From the NCBI RefSeq assembly GCF_040045035.1, contig NZ_JBDZDS010000013.1, forward strand, positions 1 through 64,000: a stretch of DNA of 64,000 bases, written 5' to 3'. The first letter of the stretch is position 1, and every line of letters begins with the position of its first letter. The notes under the pieces were generated by a model. It did no database searches and had not been told where the DNA came from. It saw only the letters and a list, made by a program, of their open reading frames with translations. Shown here one piece after another: positions 42,905 through 52,082 of this stretch. Source of the stretch: Pseudaminobacter sp040045035. GTDB taxonomy: Bacteria > Pseudomonadota > Alphaproteobacteria > Rhizobiales > Rhizobiaceae. A program made the translations under genes and the position numbers.

Positions 42905-43465
42905 ATGGAGTTTTCCTATGATCTTTCCGAGACTCCGTCGGCGACGGCACTTGCTGTTGGCTGCGCGCTGGTTGCGGCGGTGCTCGATCACCGCCGCGGC
43001 CTGATCCCGAATTCCTTGACCTATCCCTGTCTTTTGGCCGGCCTGACGCTCGCCGCCTTCAGCGGTGGTTTGATCGGTCTGACTATGTCTCTCGCCGGAA
43101 TGGTGGCCGGGGGGCTGGTTTTCCTCGTCGCCTTCGCAATGGGCAACTGCGGTGGCGGCGATGTGAAACTGATGGCGGCGCTTGGCGCCGTTCTCGGCCT
43201 CTGGCCAGCGATCGACGTGACGCTTGCCGCTCTGATGACAGGGGGAGTGCTTGCCCTCTTCTCGATGTCGCGACGGATCGACTTCAGAAGGGTGCTCAGG
43301 ATCGTCGGCCTTTTTGCGATGCTTCTGCCTATGGATGTCAAGAATGCAGCCAGCGTTTTGGTGCCAAGGGAAAGACATACTGTCCGTTTCGGCGTCGCCG
43401 CCGCCGGCGGGCTTTTCTGGTGTCTCTTGCTACCTGATCTCAGTCCATTGTCCTTTCTGAGGTAG
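42905..43465 (+). CDS. cpaA: Prepilin peptidase (CpaA/TadV, A24 family)
   Basis: The 186-aa polytopic membrane aspartyl protease has the first Asp in LDHRRGLIPN and the second in the GxGD motif GNCGGGDVKLMAALG. It should remove the leader from the Flp-like pilin and the TadE-like pseudopilins encoded around it. The length matches TadV, the short form without the N-methylase domain. Confidence 0.88.
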   Translation: MEFSYDLSETPSATALAVGCALVAAVLDHRRGLIPNSLTYPCLLAGLTLAAFSGGLIGLTMSLAGMVAGGLVFLVAFAMGNCGGGDVKLMAALGAVLGLWPAIDVTLAALMTGGVLALFSMSRRIDFRRVLRIVGLFAMLLPMDVKNAASVLVPRERHTVRFGVAAAGGLFWCLLLPDLSPLSFLR

Positions 43466-43470
43466 TGGTC

Positions 43471-44280
43471 ATGGAAATGCAGCCCGGTTCCTCCTTCCTC
43501 GCAGGCGAATTCTGGGGCTCCGTACTGCGCTCGGAAACCTTCTGGGTGCCGCAGGACCACGGCGCGCTCCTTGGAACCCTCGCACTCGCCCTCGCGCTCT
43601 TGACGACGATGCTGCTTCTGCCGCGCCTTTCCAGGCATCGCAGACGAATTTCGGAGCTGCATCGCGACCCCGTTGGCAGCGTGACCATGCTGGATTTCGT
43701 CATGGTCGCACCGCTCTTCGTCTTCTTCATGTTCGTGGTCTTCCAGTTCGCGATCCTCGCGAAGAACCATCTGTTCACTCACTATGCCGCGTACATGGCC
43801 GCGCGCAGTGCCCGGGTCTATCTCTGCCCGCAAATTCCGCTTTCCACCGGCGCGTTTCTCGACGTGCAACTCGACGTGAAGGTCTGCGACAGCGATGCCG
43901 CGGCCCAGAAGGCCGATACCGCCGCGCGCATCGCCCTCATTCCGGCAGCGCCTTACAAGACCCTGCCATGCCAAAGCGGCTGCCAGGCACCGGAAGCCGT
44001 GCTGAGGAACGTCGCGGAAGCGGCCGGCGTTTCCAAACGCTGGGGCGCAATCCAGCGCCAGGCCCGCTATACGTTCGACAAGCAGAACGTCACGGTGACA
44101 ATTGGTTTCGCGCCGATGGCGACCTATGCCGCCGCCAAGCGCATTCCGCACATGCCGGTCAAGGCAACCGTCGCGGTGCGCTTTCTACTGCTGGATTATG
44201 CCGGCTGGGTCATGGCCGACGGCAAGCGAAAGGACGGTCGCTACTACACCGTTTCCAGGGCGGAGGTCACGCTGTTATGA
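43471..44280 (+). CDS. TadE-like pilus assembly protein
   Basis: The 269-aa protein has one membrane helix near residues 33-53 and a TadE-type segment (PVGSVTMLDFVMVAPLFVFFMFVVFQFAILAKNHLFTHYAAYMAARSARVYL). The periplasmic tail has four Cys. Unlike standard TadE it carries an additional N-terminal helix. I prefer the ATG at 43471 over the GTG two codons upstream because GAGG sits at a good distance. It overlaps the next gene by four bases. Confidence 0.72.
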   Translation: MEMQPGSSFLAGEFWGSVLRSETFWVPQDHGALLGTLALALALLTTMLLLPRLSRHRRRISELHRDPVGSVTMLDFVMVAPLFVFFMFVVFQFAILAKNHLFTHYAAYMAARSARVYLCPQIPLSTGAFLDVQLDVKVCDSDAAAQKADTAARIALIPAAPYKTLPCQSGCQAPEAVLRNVAEAAGVSKRWGAIQRQARYTFDKQNVTVTIGFAPMATYAAAKRIPHMPVKATVAVRFLLLDYAGWVMADGKRKDGRYYTVSRAEVTLL

Positions 44281-45908
44281 CCTTGTCCGCGCTCGCTCGT
44301 CTGCATCGTGATGAACGCGGCTTCCTGTCGCCGATCATCCTCTTCATGACGATCGCGCTTGCCTACATGATCATCTGGATCCTCAACACCGGCCAGATGA
44401 TCTATGACAAGCAGCGCACGCAGGACACGGCGGACGCGGCGGCCCTGGTGCATGCCGATTGGGGCGCCCGCTACCTCAACATCATGGCCATGAACAACGT
44501 CGCCTCCTCGCAGGCGACAGTGATCCTCGCCACCTCGACGGCGTTGGAGCTGGCCACGCTTGAGCTTGCCGCACGCTCTGGTGTCATCCTTGCCGAACTC
44601 GCGGATTTCACGAGCGGAAGCGACCTCGGCGGGCCACCTCTGTATCTGCCCAAATGCATGTTCTACGAGCCAATCCCGCTCGTCGGGCCGATCATCTATG
44701 CCGCCTGCGCGGGCTTTCAGGCCATCCGCGGCATCGGGGCCGTAAGGGCGGGAGCTTATGCGGTCTATGTCCATGGCAAGTACAATCCTCCCGGGCTCAT
44801 CGCAAAGTCGAAGGCCATCATAGACGCCATGAACAAGATGAACGACTATCTGGTCGACAGTTACCCGGAACGGGTTGGCAGCGAGGCGCTGAACCTCGTG
44901 CGCGTCAACGGCGCCGACCATCTCGTCTTCCACCCGGCCTGCCAGAACGGAGCGACTTGCAGCCGATCCAAGGAGGGTCAGGGCGGCGACCTGCCTGTCG
45001 ATAAGGGCGGCATCAAGGGGACAGTCGCCTACGCGGAGATGTGCATGGCGATGTCGGACGGAACGACATCCTTCGGCCCCGGACTTTCGATGCGCGCCGA
45101 GTATGCCAACCGCGGTTTCCCCAACGGCAAAGGACCGCTGACGGGTGGTGGTGTCGACGGTCGCCATATCCGGGACTACGTCAATGACGAAAGCAGCATG
45201 AGCACGGAGCTGCCATTCTTCTACGTCTGGTACGAAGCCTTCGGTCCCGGCTACTGGACCAGCATCCCTGTGAAAGCGCTGATCAAGCAGTTCAATCCGA
45301 AGCTCGGATTTTTCGGCGGCCTGCTGATCGACGGCGCGATGGGAGCGTTGAAGTTATTTACTGGCATCGATCTCGGGGCCTTCAATCCCTTCCAATACCC
45401 GATCGACAAACCGCCGCGCTACGAAGAGGAACAGACGGCGGAGAAAAACGACTTCACGCGCAAGTTCGACAACATCTGGGGCCAGGTGTGTGGCGCGGGC
45501 GGCGGGATCGCATCAGCGATCGGTATCCTGCCGACACCCTACTGGCTGAAGGGGCGGGAAGTTTTCGCTTTCGATCCAATCACCATGCGAAAGACGGGTG
45601 ACCAGTTGAAGCCGTATCGTGCGCTGGCCGTGGTTTCGCGTTCGCCGCGCGCACGCCTGCAGTCGAAGAAGTTCACCGAAAAGACGCCGGCCTTCGCCTA
45701 TGCGGAAAGCTGGGTGCACAACTACACGTCCTTCGATCTCTATACGCAGGACTGGCGGGCATCACTCGCGCCGACCAGCCTGGCAGACGACGTTTCCACG
45801 CTATCACAGACCATCAAGCGGAGCCCTGCGGCCGACAGCTACAAGGTTCTGACCGGAGCATTCGACAAGGGAGGGGCAGGTGCCTGGTCGGTCGTCAATA
45901 CGCACTGA
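44277..45908 (+). CDS. TadG-like protein (Tad N-terminal domain)
   Basis: The 543-aa protein has the Tad/TadG N-terminus: HRDERGFLSPIILFMTIALAYMIIWILNTGQMIYDKQRTQDTADAAALVHADWGARYLNIMAMN. A large periplasmic region follows with no von Willebrand MIDAS motif that I can see. TadG anchors the apparatus in the envelope. The ATG overlaps the TadE-like stop (ATGA). Confidence 0.75.
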   Translation: MTLSALARLHRDERGFLSPIILFMTIALAYMIIWILNTGQMIYDKQRTQDTADAAALVHADWGARYLNIMAMNNVASSQATVILATSTALELATLELAARSGVILAELADFTSGSDLGGPPLYLPKCMFYEPIPLVGPIIYAACAGFQAIRGIGAVRAGAYAVYVHGKYNPPGLIAKSKAIIDAMNKMNDYLVDSYPERVGSEALNLVRVNGADHLVFHPACQNGATCSRSKEGQGGDLPVDKGGIKGTVAYAEMCMAMSDGTTSFGPGLSMRAEYANRGFPNGKGPLTGGGVDGRHIRDYVNDESSMSTELPFFYVWYEAFGPGYWTSIPVKALIKQFNPKLGFFGGLLIDGAMGALKLFTGIDLGAFNPFQYPIDKPPRYEEEQTAEKNDFTRKFDNIWGQVCGAGGGIASAIGILPTPYWLKGREVFAFDPITMRKTGDQLKPYRALAVVSRSPRARLQSKKFTEKTPAFAYAESWVHNYTSFDLYTQDWRASLAPTSLADDVSTLSQTIKRSPAADSYKVLTGAFDKGGAGAWSVVNTH

Positions 45909-45912
45909 ACGC

Positions 45913-46551
45913 ATGCCGACCACAGGCATCCTGATGCGGCTGCACGCCGATCGTCGGGGCTTGGCGTCAATGGAGTTCATTCTCGCCGCGCCAGTCATCC
46001 TGCTGATCGTGATCTTCGTCAAGCACGCCAATCTCCTCTCGACCCGCAAGATCGACACGATGCGGGAAATCCGCAATGCCGCATTTGCCGAGGCGAACGG
46101 CCTCACCTGCGTTCCTGACTTTTCACGGACGATCCCCAATCTTGTCCTGGCGATTCCGGACATACTTCCTCCGGGCGAGGGACCGGAGCGTCTGACCTGC
46201 TCCAGCAAGCCGTCGCATGAAAGCAGCGGAGACCGCAAGCGAACCTTCGTCTGGGACGATGTCGATGACAAAGCCAAGAGCGTCACGTCGAGCATCGCAG
46301 GCAAGCTCGCGCAAGAGAAGCCGAGGCTCGTAACGGCCAGTGCCACTCGCGTCTACAAGTTCAGCGCAGCGCAGAACCTTGCACCGTTCCGGTGGGGCGA
46401 CACTTTTACGGTCGACGACGCGACGCTTTTCGTGTCCGCCAACAACGACACCACCCGGCGTGGCTACGATCCGACCCTGCGCGAGGCGATCCGTGGCGTC
46501 GCCTCCGGTGCGGGCGAGCTCTTCGACGGCATCTTCCCGGGCGCGAAATGA
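45913..46551 (+). CDS. TadE-like pseudopilin
   Basis: The 212-aa protein begins MPTTGILMRLHADRRGLASMEFILAAPVILLIVIFVKHANL, where RRG/LASMEF is the TadE/TadF processing site with the conserved Glu at +5. The mature part is periplasmic. It starts 5 bases after the TadG-like gene and ends one base before the next start. I use the ATG at 45913 rather than an overlapping GTG. Confidence 0.78.
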   Translation: MPTTGILMRLHADRRGLASMEFILAAPVILLIVIFVKHANLLSTRKIDTMREIRNAAFAEANGLTCVPDFSRTIPNLVLAIPDILPPGEGPERLTCSSKPSHESSGDRKRTFVWDDVDDKAKSVTSSIAGKLAQEKPRLVTASATRVYKFSAAQNLAPFRWGDTFTVDDATLFVSANNDTTRRGYDPTLREAIRGVASGAGELFDGIFPGAK

Positions 46552-46552
46552 A

Positions 46553-47479
46553 ATGAAAAAGACACGCTCCAAACCAGCTTCGCTCATTACGGCCGCCGTT
46601 CTCGCCGTTGTTCTTGGCGAAAGCCTGACCGCAAGGCCGGCACTCGCGGAGGTCTATCGCTATATGCGGACCAGCCTGGAAACCGTGCTCGCTCGCATCG
46701 CGGGGTCGCCTGAGCGCCGCCCGCGCGATCTGGTGATCAACGGGCAGCCGCTGGAATTTACCCCCTATCAAAGCACCCGCAGCGTTGCGGACATCACCGA
46801 CGAGTGGCTTGAGGCGCTCGATGCCGATACGCGCCTGGCGCATCTTGCGGCTGATCCGATGGCCGTCGAACTTGCCGCTGCGGCCAACCGGCTCGTCGCG
46901 CCAAAGGTCAGCCGGGTGGGCGAGGATTTTTCCGTCATTGTCCGCTTCTTCGACGGCAATGGATCCGACGCCCTTTCCTTTCTGCAAGCGGGAGCTGCAA
47001 GGCTTCCGACCGACACGGCAGCCGCTGGACCGATACCGGGCGTCACAGTGTCAATTCGCCGGCCACCGGGCTCAAAGATGACAGAAGTGCTGATGACGCG
47101 CTTCGACGATGCCGTCGCGAGCCTCGAAGCCTTCGCCTCCGCCGCGGACCCGCGTCGGCTTCCCGCCGCCCTGCGCCCGCCGGCTGGCGTAGAAGTGTTG
47201 AGCGACATTGGCGATCACGACAGGAGCCATATCTCGCGTACGGTAATCTCAAGCGGCGCGCTTTCATCGTCGGCCTGGCGGGATACGCGCGCCCATCTGC
47301 TGGAGCGCGACGGCTTTGCGGTCGATGGAACTCGACCGGGCAAGAACAGTTCGCTCGCGCTCCATGCGCGGCGCGGCGCCGTTGAGGCCGATGTCCTTTA
47401 CACGAAAGGCATCAAGGCCGACGAAATCGTGGAAGTGATCGCAATCAGGCAACTGCTTGTCGAAGGAAGAATCCCATGA
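46553..47479 (+). CDS. Exported protein of the Tad operon, function unknown
   Basis: The 308-aa protein has a signal peptide (MKKTRSKPASLITAAVLAVVLGESLTARPALAE). The mature part is rich in Ala, Arg and Asp and has no domain I recognise. Its place between a TadE-like gene and cpaB and a four-base overlap with cpaB indicate a role in pilus assembly. It does not resemble a CpaC secretin: no GspD-type motif is visible. Confidence 0.65.
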   Translation: MKKTRSKPASLITAAVLAVVLGESLTARPALAEVYRYMRTSLETVLARIAGSPERRPRDLVINGQPLEFTPYQSTRSVADITDEWLEALDADTRLAHLAADPMAVELAAAANRLVAPKVSRVGEDFSVIVRFFDGNGSDALSFLQAGAARLPTDTAAAGPIPGVTVSIRRPPGSKMTEVLMTRFDDAVASLEAFASAADPRRLPAALRPPAGVEVLSDIGDHDRSHISRTVISSGALSSSAWRDTRAHLLERDGFAVDGTRPGKNSSLALHARRGAVEADVLYTKGIKADEIVEVIAIRQLLVEGRIP

Positions 47480-48384
47480 ATTGGAAACTGATCGCCGCCG
47501 CCGTCATTGGTTTCATCACGGCGGGGCTCGTCTATCTCTGGACCCAGAACGTCAAGAACGAGCAGACCGCCTATGCCTTCATGCGGCTCCTGCCGGACCA
47601 GAAAGTGTCTCGCGGGCAGGCGGTGACGCCCGACATGCTGGATGATCCAGTTCTGCTCCCCTCGAGCTTTGGAAGCCTGCAGAACCTTGCTCTCCCAGCC
47701 GCCGATGCCTATGGCGAGTGGCTCAAGGACCGCACCGCCGCCACCGACATTCCGGCCGGGTCCGTCCTGCTCTTCCAATATTTCGATGATAATGACGGCG
47801 GGCGCCTGACGACGATGATCGCTCCCGGCAAGCGGGCGCTGACGCTGCCGGTTGATGCTGCGGAAGCCGTGGGCCATTTCGTCGAACCAGGCAGTCGCGT
47901 GGACATCCTCGGTACGGTCGACGAGCCGGTGAAACCCGTCGAGCCTGCCGTGGCGTCGCCGGAAAATGGCCAGCAACCGGCTGCTGCGGATTCTGCCAAG
48001 CAGCCAACGACAACGCCCCCGGCAGTCGACCAACTCCTGAAGAACTACCTGGCCCAGTATTCCGACGCCACGTTCGATGACCTGCAAATCTACCAGAAGC
48101 AGGCGCAGGACTACAAACTCGGCATCGGCTCGCGCACGCGCGTCGTAACTCGGACCTTTCTTCAGAACGTCAAGGTGCTTGCCGTCGGCGCGGCTACCTC
48201 CGCGGACGCCGCGGTCAGGACTGCCAATAACTACAGCCACGTAACCGTGGAGGTCACCCCAGCCGAGGCCGAAATGCTGATCTTTGCGCTTGGCCAGTCC
48301 AACGGTCGGCTCAACCTCGTCCTGCGCAACCCCGCTGACGACACCGTGGAGGATCTGCCGAGCGTCAACTGGACGCGCATGTAA
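47476..48384 (+). CDS. cpaB: CpaB/RcpC pilus assembly protein (SAF domain)
   Basis: The 302-aa protein has an N-terminal anchor (MNWKLIAAAVIGFITAGLVYLW), a SAF-like domain (VSRGQAVTPDMLDDPVLLP, then PAGSVLLFQYF and MIAPGKRALTLPVDAAEAVGHFVEPGSRVDIL) and a C-terminal RcpC part (QNVKVLAVG, VTVEVTPAEAEMLIFALGQSNGRLNLVLRNP). CpaB normally stabilises the outer-membrane secretin, but no secretin gene is present here. Confidence 0.88.
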   Translation: MNWKLIAAAVIGFITAGLVYLWTQNVKNEQTAYAFMRLLPDQKVSRGQAVTPDMLDDPVLLPSSFGSLQNLALPAADAYGEWLKDRTAATDIPAGSVLLFQYFDDNDGGRLTTMIAPGKRALTLPVDAAEAVGHFVEPGSRVDILGTVDEPVKPVEPAVASPENGQQPAAADSAKQPTTTPPAVDQLLKNYLAQYSDATFDDLQIYQKQAQDYKLGIGSRTRVVTRTFLQNVKVLAVGAATSADAAVRTANNYSHVTVEVTPAEAEMLIFALGQSNGRLNLVLRNPADDTVEDLPSVNWTRM

Positions 48385-48404
48385 AAGCCCGGAGGCGATT
48401 AGTC

Positions 48405-50303
48405 ATGCAGCTCAAGATTACCTACGAAGACGGCAGCGGCCGCGAGGTGATCTCCCTTTCGGCAGACACCACCTATTTCATCGGCGAGAACGGCGCGCCC
48501 GCCTTGCCGGCCGGAGCGGCGGTGGTGCGATTGCGCGGCAGCCATGTTTCTTCGCCGCAATTCGTCATCCGCCGGTCGGGCCAGGGGTGGGCGGTCCAGC
48601 ATCACGGCCGCAACCCGACCCGCCTCGACGATCAGCAACTGAGGGCGGGAATGCCGGTTGCCATCAAAGCGGGTATGTCGATCTGGGTGCCGAACGTTAC
48701 GCTTGAGCTGTTCGAGCCGCAAAGCGAGGCCCAGCCGATCACGCTTTTTCCGGAGCAGGAGCGCGTGCTCGCTCTGCAGATGGAAGTCCACGAACGCCTT
48801 TTGAAGGATACGCAATACGACCGCTTGATGAAATCCTCCGACTTCGGTCGGGAAGAGACGCGTGCCCGCATTCGAGAACGCCTCGACCTCTTCATCAAGG
48901 AGGCACTGGACGGGGCTCCGCCGGACCTTGTCATGCTGCTTGTCAAGAATGCCGTCTATCGTTGGCTTGCCAAGCGAATTGCGCGCACCACACGACGCGA
49001 CCCCGATGGTGCGGCCGCGGGTTTCGTACGCGGGGAGCAGGACAACCGGCGCCTCTTCGAGGTCGGTAAGGCGCTGATCAGCACGCTCGGATTGAAACTG
49101 GATTTCGAATCCACCCGGGCCGATTTTGGGCAGCTGGACAGTCGCTTCGGCGCGGCCTTTCTGGCGCGCCAGAGCCTTTTCAGCGCCGGCGACCGCTACG
49201 AAATTGCCCACAACCACCTGCGCTCCAACATCGAGGAGCTGATGTATCGCTGGGGCACGATCTCGGAACTGATGGACCTCGATGTGATCTCCGAAATCAT
49301 GGTGACGCGTTACGACGAGATTTACGTCGAAAAGTTCGGTCTCCTCGAACGTTATCCCTTCGCATTTGCCAATGAACGACAGTTGATGACCGTGATCGAA
49401 CGCATCGGTATCGATTCCAAGCGGTCTATCAACGAGAGCGAGGCGATGGCGGATTTCCGTATGCCGGACGGCTCGCGCGTCAACGCAGTCATCCCTCCAT
49501 TGGCCGTCAAGGGCGCCTGCCTCACCATCCGCAAGTTCGGCGGCAAGTCCCGTCTCGACATAGAAAAGCTGGTGGCGGCCGGGGCCCTGAACGTGCCGAT
49601 GCGCACCTTTCTCGACGCAGCGGTCAAAGCTCGCAAGAACATCGTGGTTTCCGGGGGCACCGGCTCGGGCAAAACGACGCTGCTCAACAGCCTATCGCAG
49701 TTCATCCCGGCGGGCGAACGCGTGGTCGCGGTGGAGGATACGTCCGAACTGCAGCTCGACGGCATTCATGTGGTCTATTTGCAGTCGCGGCCAAAGACGG
49801 CCGAATCCGAAAAAGGCGTGACCATTCGCGATCTGGTCCGCAACGCGCTGCGCATGCGTCCGGACCGCATCATCGTGGGTGAATGCCGCGGCGGCGAGGC
49901 AATCGACATGCTGCAGGCGATGAACACGGGGCATGCGGGTTCGATGACGACGGCCCATGCCAATACACCGCAAGACATGATGACCCGCCTGGAAGTGATG
50001 GTCCTTCAGGGCGAGAGCTCTCTACCCGTTATGGCAATCCGACAGCAAATCGTAGCCGCGGTGGAACTCGTCGTCCAACTGAACCGACTTCCAAATGGCC
50101 GGCGCGCCGTGACCGAGGTTTCTGAGGTCATCGGCATCGATCCCGATACCGGTCTCGTCCTCGTCGAGCCGATCTTCCATCTCGTCGGACGCGGCAATGG
50201 GGAAGCGACACATGCTTTCACCGGCTATCTGCCGAGTTTCGTGGCCGAACTGGTCGAGATCGGCGGTGATGGCCAAATCGACCGGCTCGACATGTTCGTC
50301 TGA
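48405..50303 (+). CDS. cpaF: FHA-CpaF fusion, main Tad secretion ATPase
   Basis: The 632-aa protein has an N-terminal FHA-like beta domain (about 1-105; TYFIGENGAPALPAG, RLRGSHVSSPQFVIRRSG) before a full CpaF/TadA ATPase. The latter has Walker A SGGTGSGKTT at about 420, VEDTSELQL, MRPDRIIVGECRGGEAIDML and the His box NTGHAGSMTTAHANTP. The FHA part suggests control by phosphothreonine, which fits the second FHA protein at 52083. It powers pilus assembly together with TadB and TadC. GGAGG precedes the ATG. Confidence 0.9.
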   Translation: MQLKITYEDGSGREVISLSADTTYFIGENGAPALPAGAAVVRLRGSHVSSPQFVIRRSGQGWAVQHHGRNPTRLDDQQLRAGMPVAIKAGMSIWVPNVTLELFEPQSEAQPITLFPEQERVLALQMEVHERLLKDTQYDRLMKSSDFGREETRARIRERLDLFIKEALDGAPPDLVMLLVKNAVYRWLAKRIARTTRRDPDGAAAGFVRGEQDNRRLFEVGKALISTLGLKLDFESTRADFGQLDSRFGAAFLARQSLFSAGDRYEIAHNHLRSNIEELMYRWGTISELMDLDVISEIMVTRYDEIYVEKFGLLERYPFAFANERQLMTVIERIGIDSKRSINESEAMADFRMPDGSRVNAVIPPLAVKGACLTIRKFGGKSRLDIEKLVAAGALNVPMRTFLDAAVKARKNIVVSGGTGSGKTTLLNSLSQFIPAGERVVAVEDTSELQLDGIHVVYLQSRPKTAESEKGVTIRDLVRNALRMRPDRIIVGECRGGEAIDMLQAMNTGHAGSMTTAHANTPQDMMTRLEVMVLQGESSLPVMAIRQQIVAAVELVVQLNRLPNGRRAVTEVSEVIGIDPDTGLVLVEPIFHLVGRGNGEATHAFTGYLPSFVAELVEIGGDGQIDRLDMFV

Positions 50304-50314
50304 AGGGGGCGCCC

Positions 50315-51178
50315 ATGAATTTCGACTTCCTGCAGCTTTCAGTTGCCGCTCTCGGGGGCACGGCCGTAGCGCTTCTCATCTTCGGTGTCCCAGGCCGTTG
50401 GCCGGCACCGCTCCTGCGCGCGACTGAGCGGGACACCGCGCTTGCCAGCGAAGCTGCGCAGGTTTTCGGCCGCGATGCGGTGCCGCCCTATGCAATGATC
50501 GTCGCATACGGCCTTTCTGCGATGGCGGTCTTCATCTTCGTCTCGCTGCTCTTCGGCCCGATCCTTGGTCTCATAGTGGCGGTTCCGGTAGCCTTCGTCC
50601 TGCCGAAGAGCATGATCCAATACTTCTTGAAGCGGCGCTGGCTGCAGATCGAAACACAGCTTCCCTATGCGGTCGACCAGATCGTCGCCGCCGTCAGGAC
50701 CGGCAAGCCGCTGGCCACAGCCGTCAACGCGGTGGCCGATACCGGGCAGATGCCCGCCTCGCGCGAATTCGAACGCGTCGCCCGCGAGCAGAAGCTCGGC
50801 ATCAGCCTGATCGACGCCCTGGACCGTCACGGACGCAATGTGCCGAGCCTCCATTTCAAGATGGTCGACGCCGCCCTCGGTCTCTTCGCCCGGCAGGGGG
50901 GCGACATAGCCGAGCCGCTGACGGAAATGTCGAAGTCATTCAAGGAGATATGGAAGCTCGACCAGAAGATCGTGACATCTTCGTCGCAGGCGCGCATGAA
51001 TTTCCGTGTCGTCAACGGCGGCGCCGCGCTGATGGTGCTGATGATTTTCTTCGGTCAGCCCGAACTGATCGAAAAGGTGTTCAGCAGCGTCATCGGCATC
51101 GCGATCGCGCTGGCCGGGGTCGTTCTCTACGCAATCGGCTTCTTCTGGATGCGCTCGATGATGAAGGTGTCGGTATGA
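50315..51178 (+). CDS. tadB: TadB inner-membrane platform protein
   Basis: The 287-aa protein of the T2SSF/TadB family has paired membrane helices at the N-terminus (AYGLSAMAVFIFVSLLFGPILGLIVAVPVAFVLP), the cytoplasmic F domain (LPYAVDQIVAAVRTGKPLATAVNAVAD ... EFERVAREQKLGISLIDAL) and two helices at the end. It forms the assembly platform with TadC. Its last four bases overlap tadC. Confidence 0.9.
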   Translation: MNFDFLQLSVAALGGTAVALLIFGVPGRWPAPLLRATERDTALASEAAQVFGRDAVPPYAMIVAYGLSAMAVFIFVSLLFGPILGLIVAVPVAFVLPKSMIQYFLKRRWLQIETQLPYAVDQIVAAVRTGKPLATAVNAVADTGQMPASREFERVAREQKLGISLIDALDRHGRNVPSLHFKMVDAALGLFARQGGDIAEPLTEMSKSFKEIWKLDQKIVTSSSQARMNFRVVNGGAALMVLMIFFGQPELIEKVFSSVIGIAIALAGVVLYAIGFFWMRSMMKVSV

Positions 51179-52080
51179 TCGGCTCCGTTCCTATCGCTCC
51201 CGCAGTCGTCACACTGGCCGGCGTAACCGCGGCCCTGTTCGTCTGGTGGGTTGGCGATCTGCTGGCGGCAGTGCCGGTCGTCAAGCGCTCGCAGACCGGC
51301 GACGGGCCGGCACCCAACATAGTCGACAGGCTCGGATTGCGCACGCCGGTGGAGTTCGTGATCGCCAAGTTCGGAACCTTGCTCACCAATTTTGGCGACC
51401 AGCTGGAACGAAAGCTCGTCTTCGCCGGACGCCCTTTTGGCGGCGTTACAGGCATTGAATATGTGGCGCTGTTGCTGGTGTCGAGCGTTTTTGGCGTGGT
51501 TGTCCTCGGCGTACTGTTTGGCTTGGCAATGGGCAGCGTTTTGGGTGGTGTGGCCGGCGGTCTCATGATCGGCTTCATTCCCGCCGTCTATTTCTGGGTC
51601 GTTGCCGACGACAAGATGCAGAACCGCAAGCTCCAGCTTTCTCGCGAATTTCCCTATTTCCTTGATCTGGTGGTCATGACGCTTCAGGCGCAGGCAACCT
51701 TGCCCGAAAGCCTGAAACTCTATGCGGAGGCGGCCCCGGGCACGGTCATGCGGGAAGAAGTGGAGCAGATGCTGAAGGATGTCGCTCTTGGCACCGGCCT
51801 CGTCGAGGCTCTCCGTCGACTTGAAAGCCGGATCACGGCCGAGGAAGTGCTGCGCGTCATCCGCGCCATGATCCAGGGCGAGATCGAGGGCAGCAATCGC
51901 CTCGAACTTCTGCGCGAACATGCCCGCGATCTGCGTTTCCGCCGTTGGGAAAATGCCGATAGAGCGAGCGAAAAGTTGAGGGCCAAGATCGTGATGCCGG
52001 CAATGCTGATCGTCGTGTCGATCCTTCTTCTGGTCCTTGCGCCGGCAATTGTCGAAATGACGACAAGTGGGATGTTCTGA
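51175..52080 (+). CDS. tadC: TadC inner-membrane platform protein
   Basis: The 301-aa second platform protein has an N-terminal helix, central helices (EYVALLLVSSVFGVVVLGVLFGLAMG and following) and the F domain REFPYFLDLVVMTLQAQATLPESLKLYAEAAPG, ending with SILLLVLAPAIVEM. I start at the ATG overlapping the tadB stop (ATGA). It partners TadB and the CpaF ATPase. Confidence 0.9.
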   Translation: MIGSVPIAPAVVTLAGVTAALFVWWVGDLLAAVPVVKRSQTGDGPAPNIVDRLGLRTPVEFVIAKFGTLLTNFGDQLERKLVFAGRPFGGVTGIEYVALLLVSSVFGVVVLGVLFGLAMGSVLGGVAGGLMIGFIPAVYFWVVADDKMQNRKLQLSREFPYFLDLVVMTLQAQATLPESLKLYAEAAPGTVMREEVEQMLKDVALGTGLVEALRRLESRITAEEVLRVIRAMIQGEIEGSNRLELLREHARDLRFRRWENADRASEKLRAKIVMPAMLIVVSILLLVLAPAIVEMTTSGMF

Positions 52081-52082
52081 CC

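Noticed and set aside
43021..44151. 376-aa minus-strand frame in the Tad operon
   Set aside because: Antisense to cpaA and a TadE-like gene, both of which have clear family motifs.
46553..47479. Possible CpaC secretin
   Set aside because: The protein is exported but too short and lacks the conserved secretin C-terminal barrel motif and BON-like domain.
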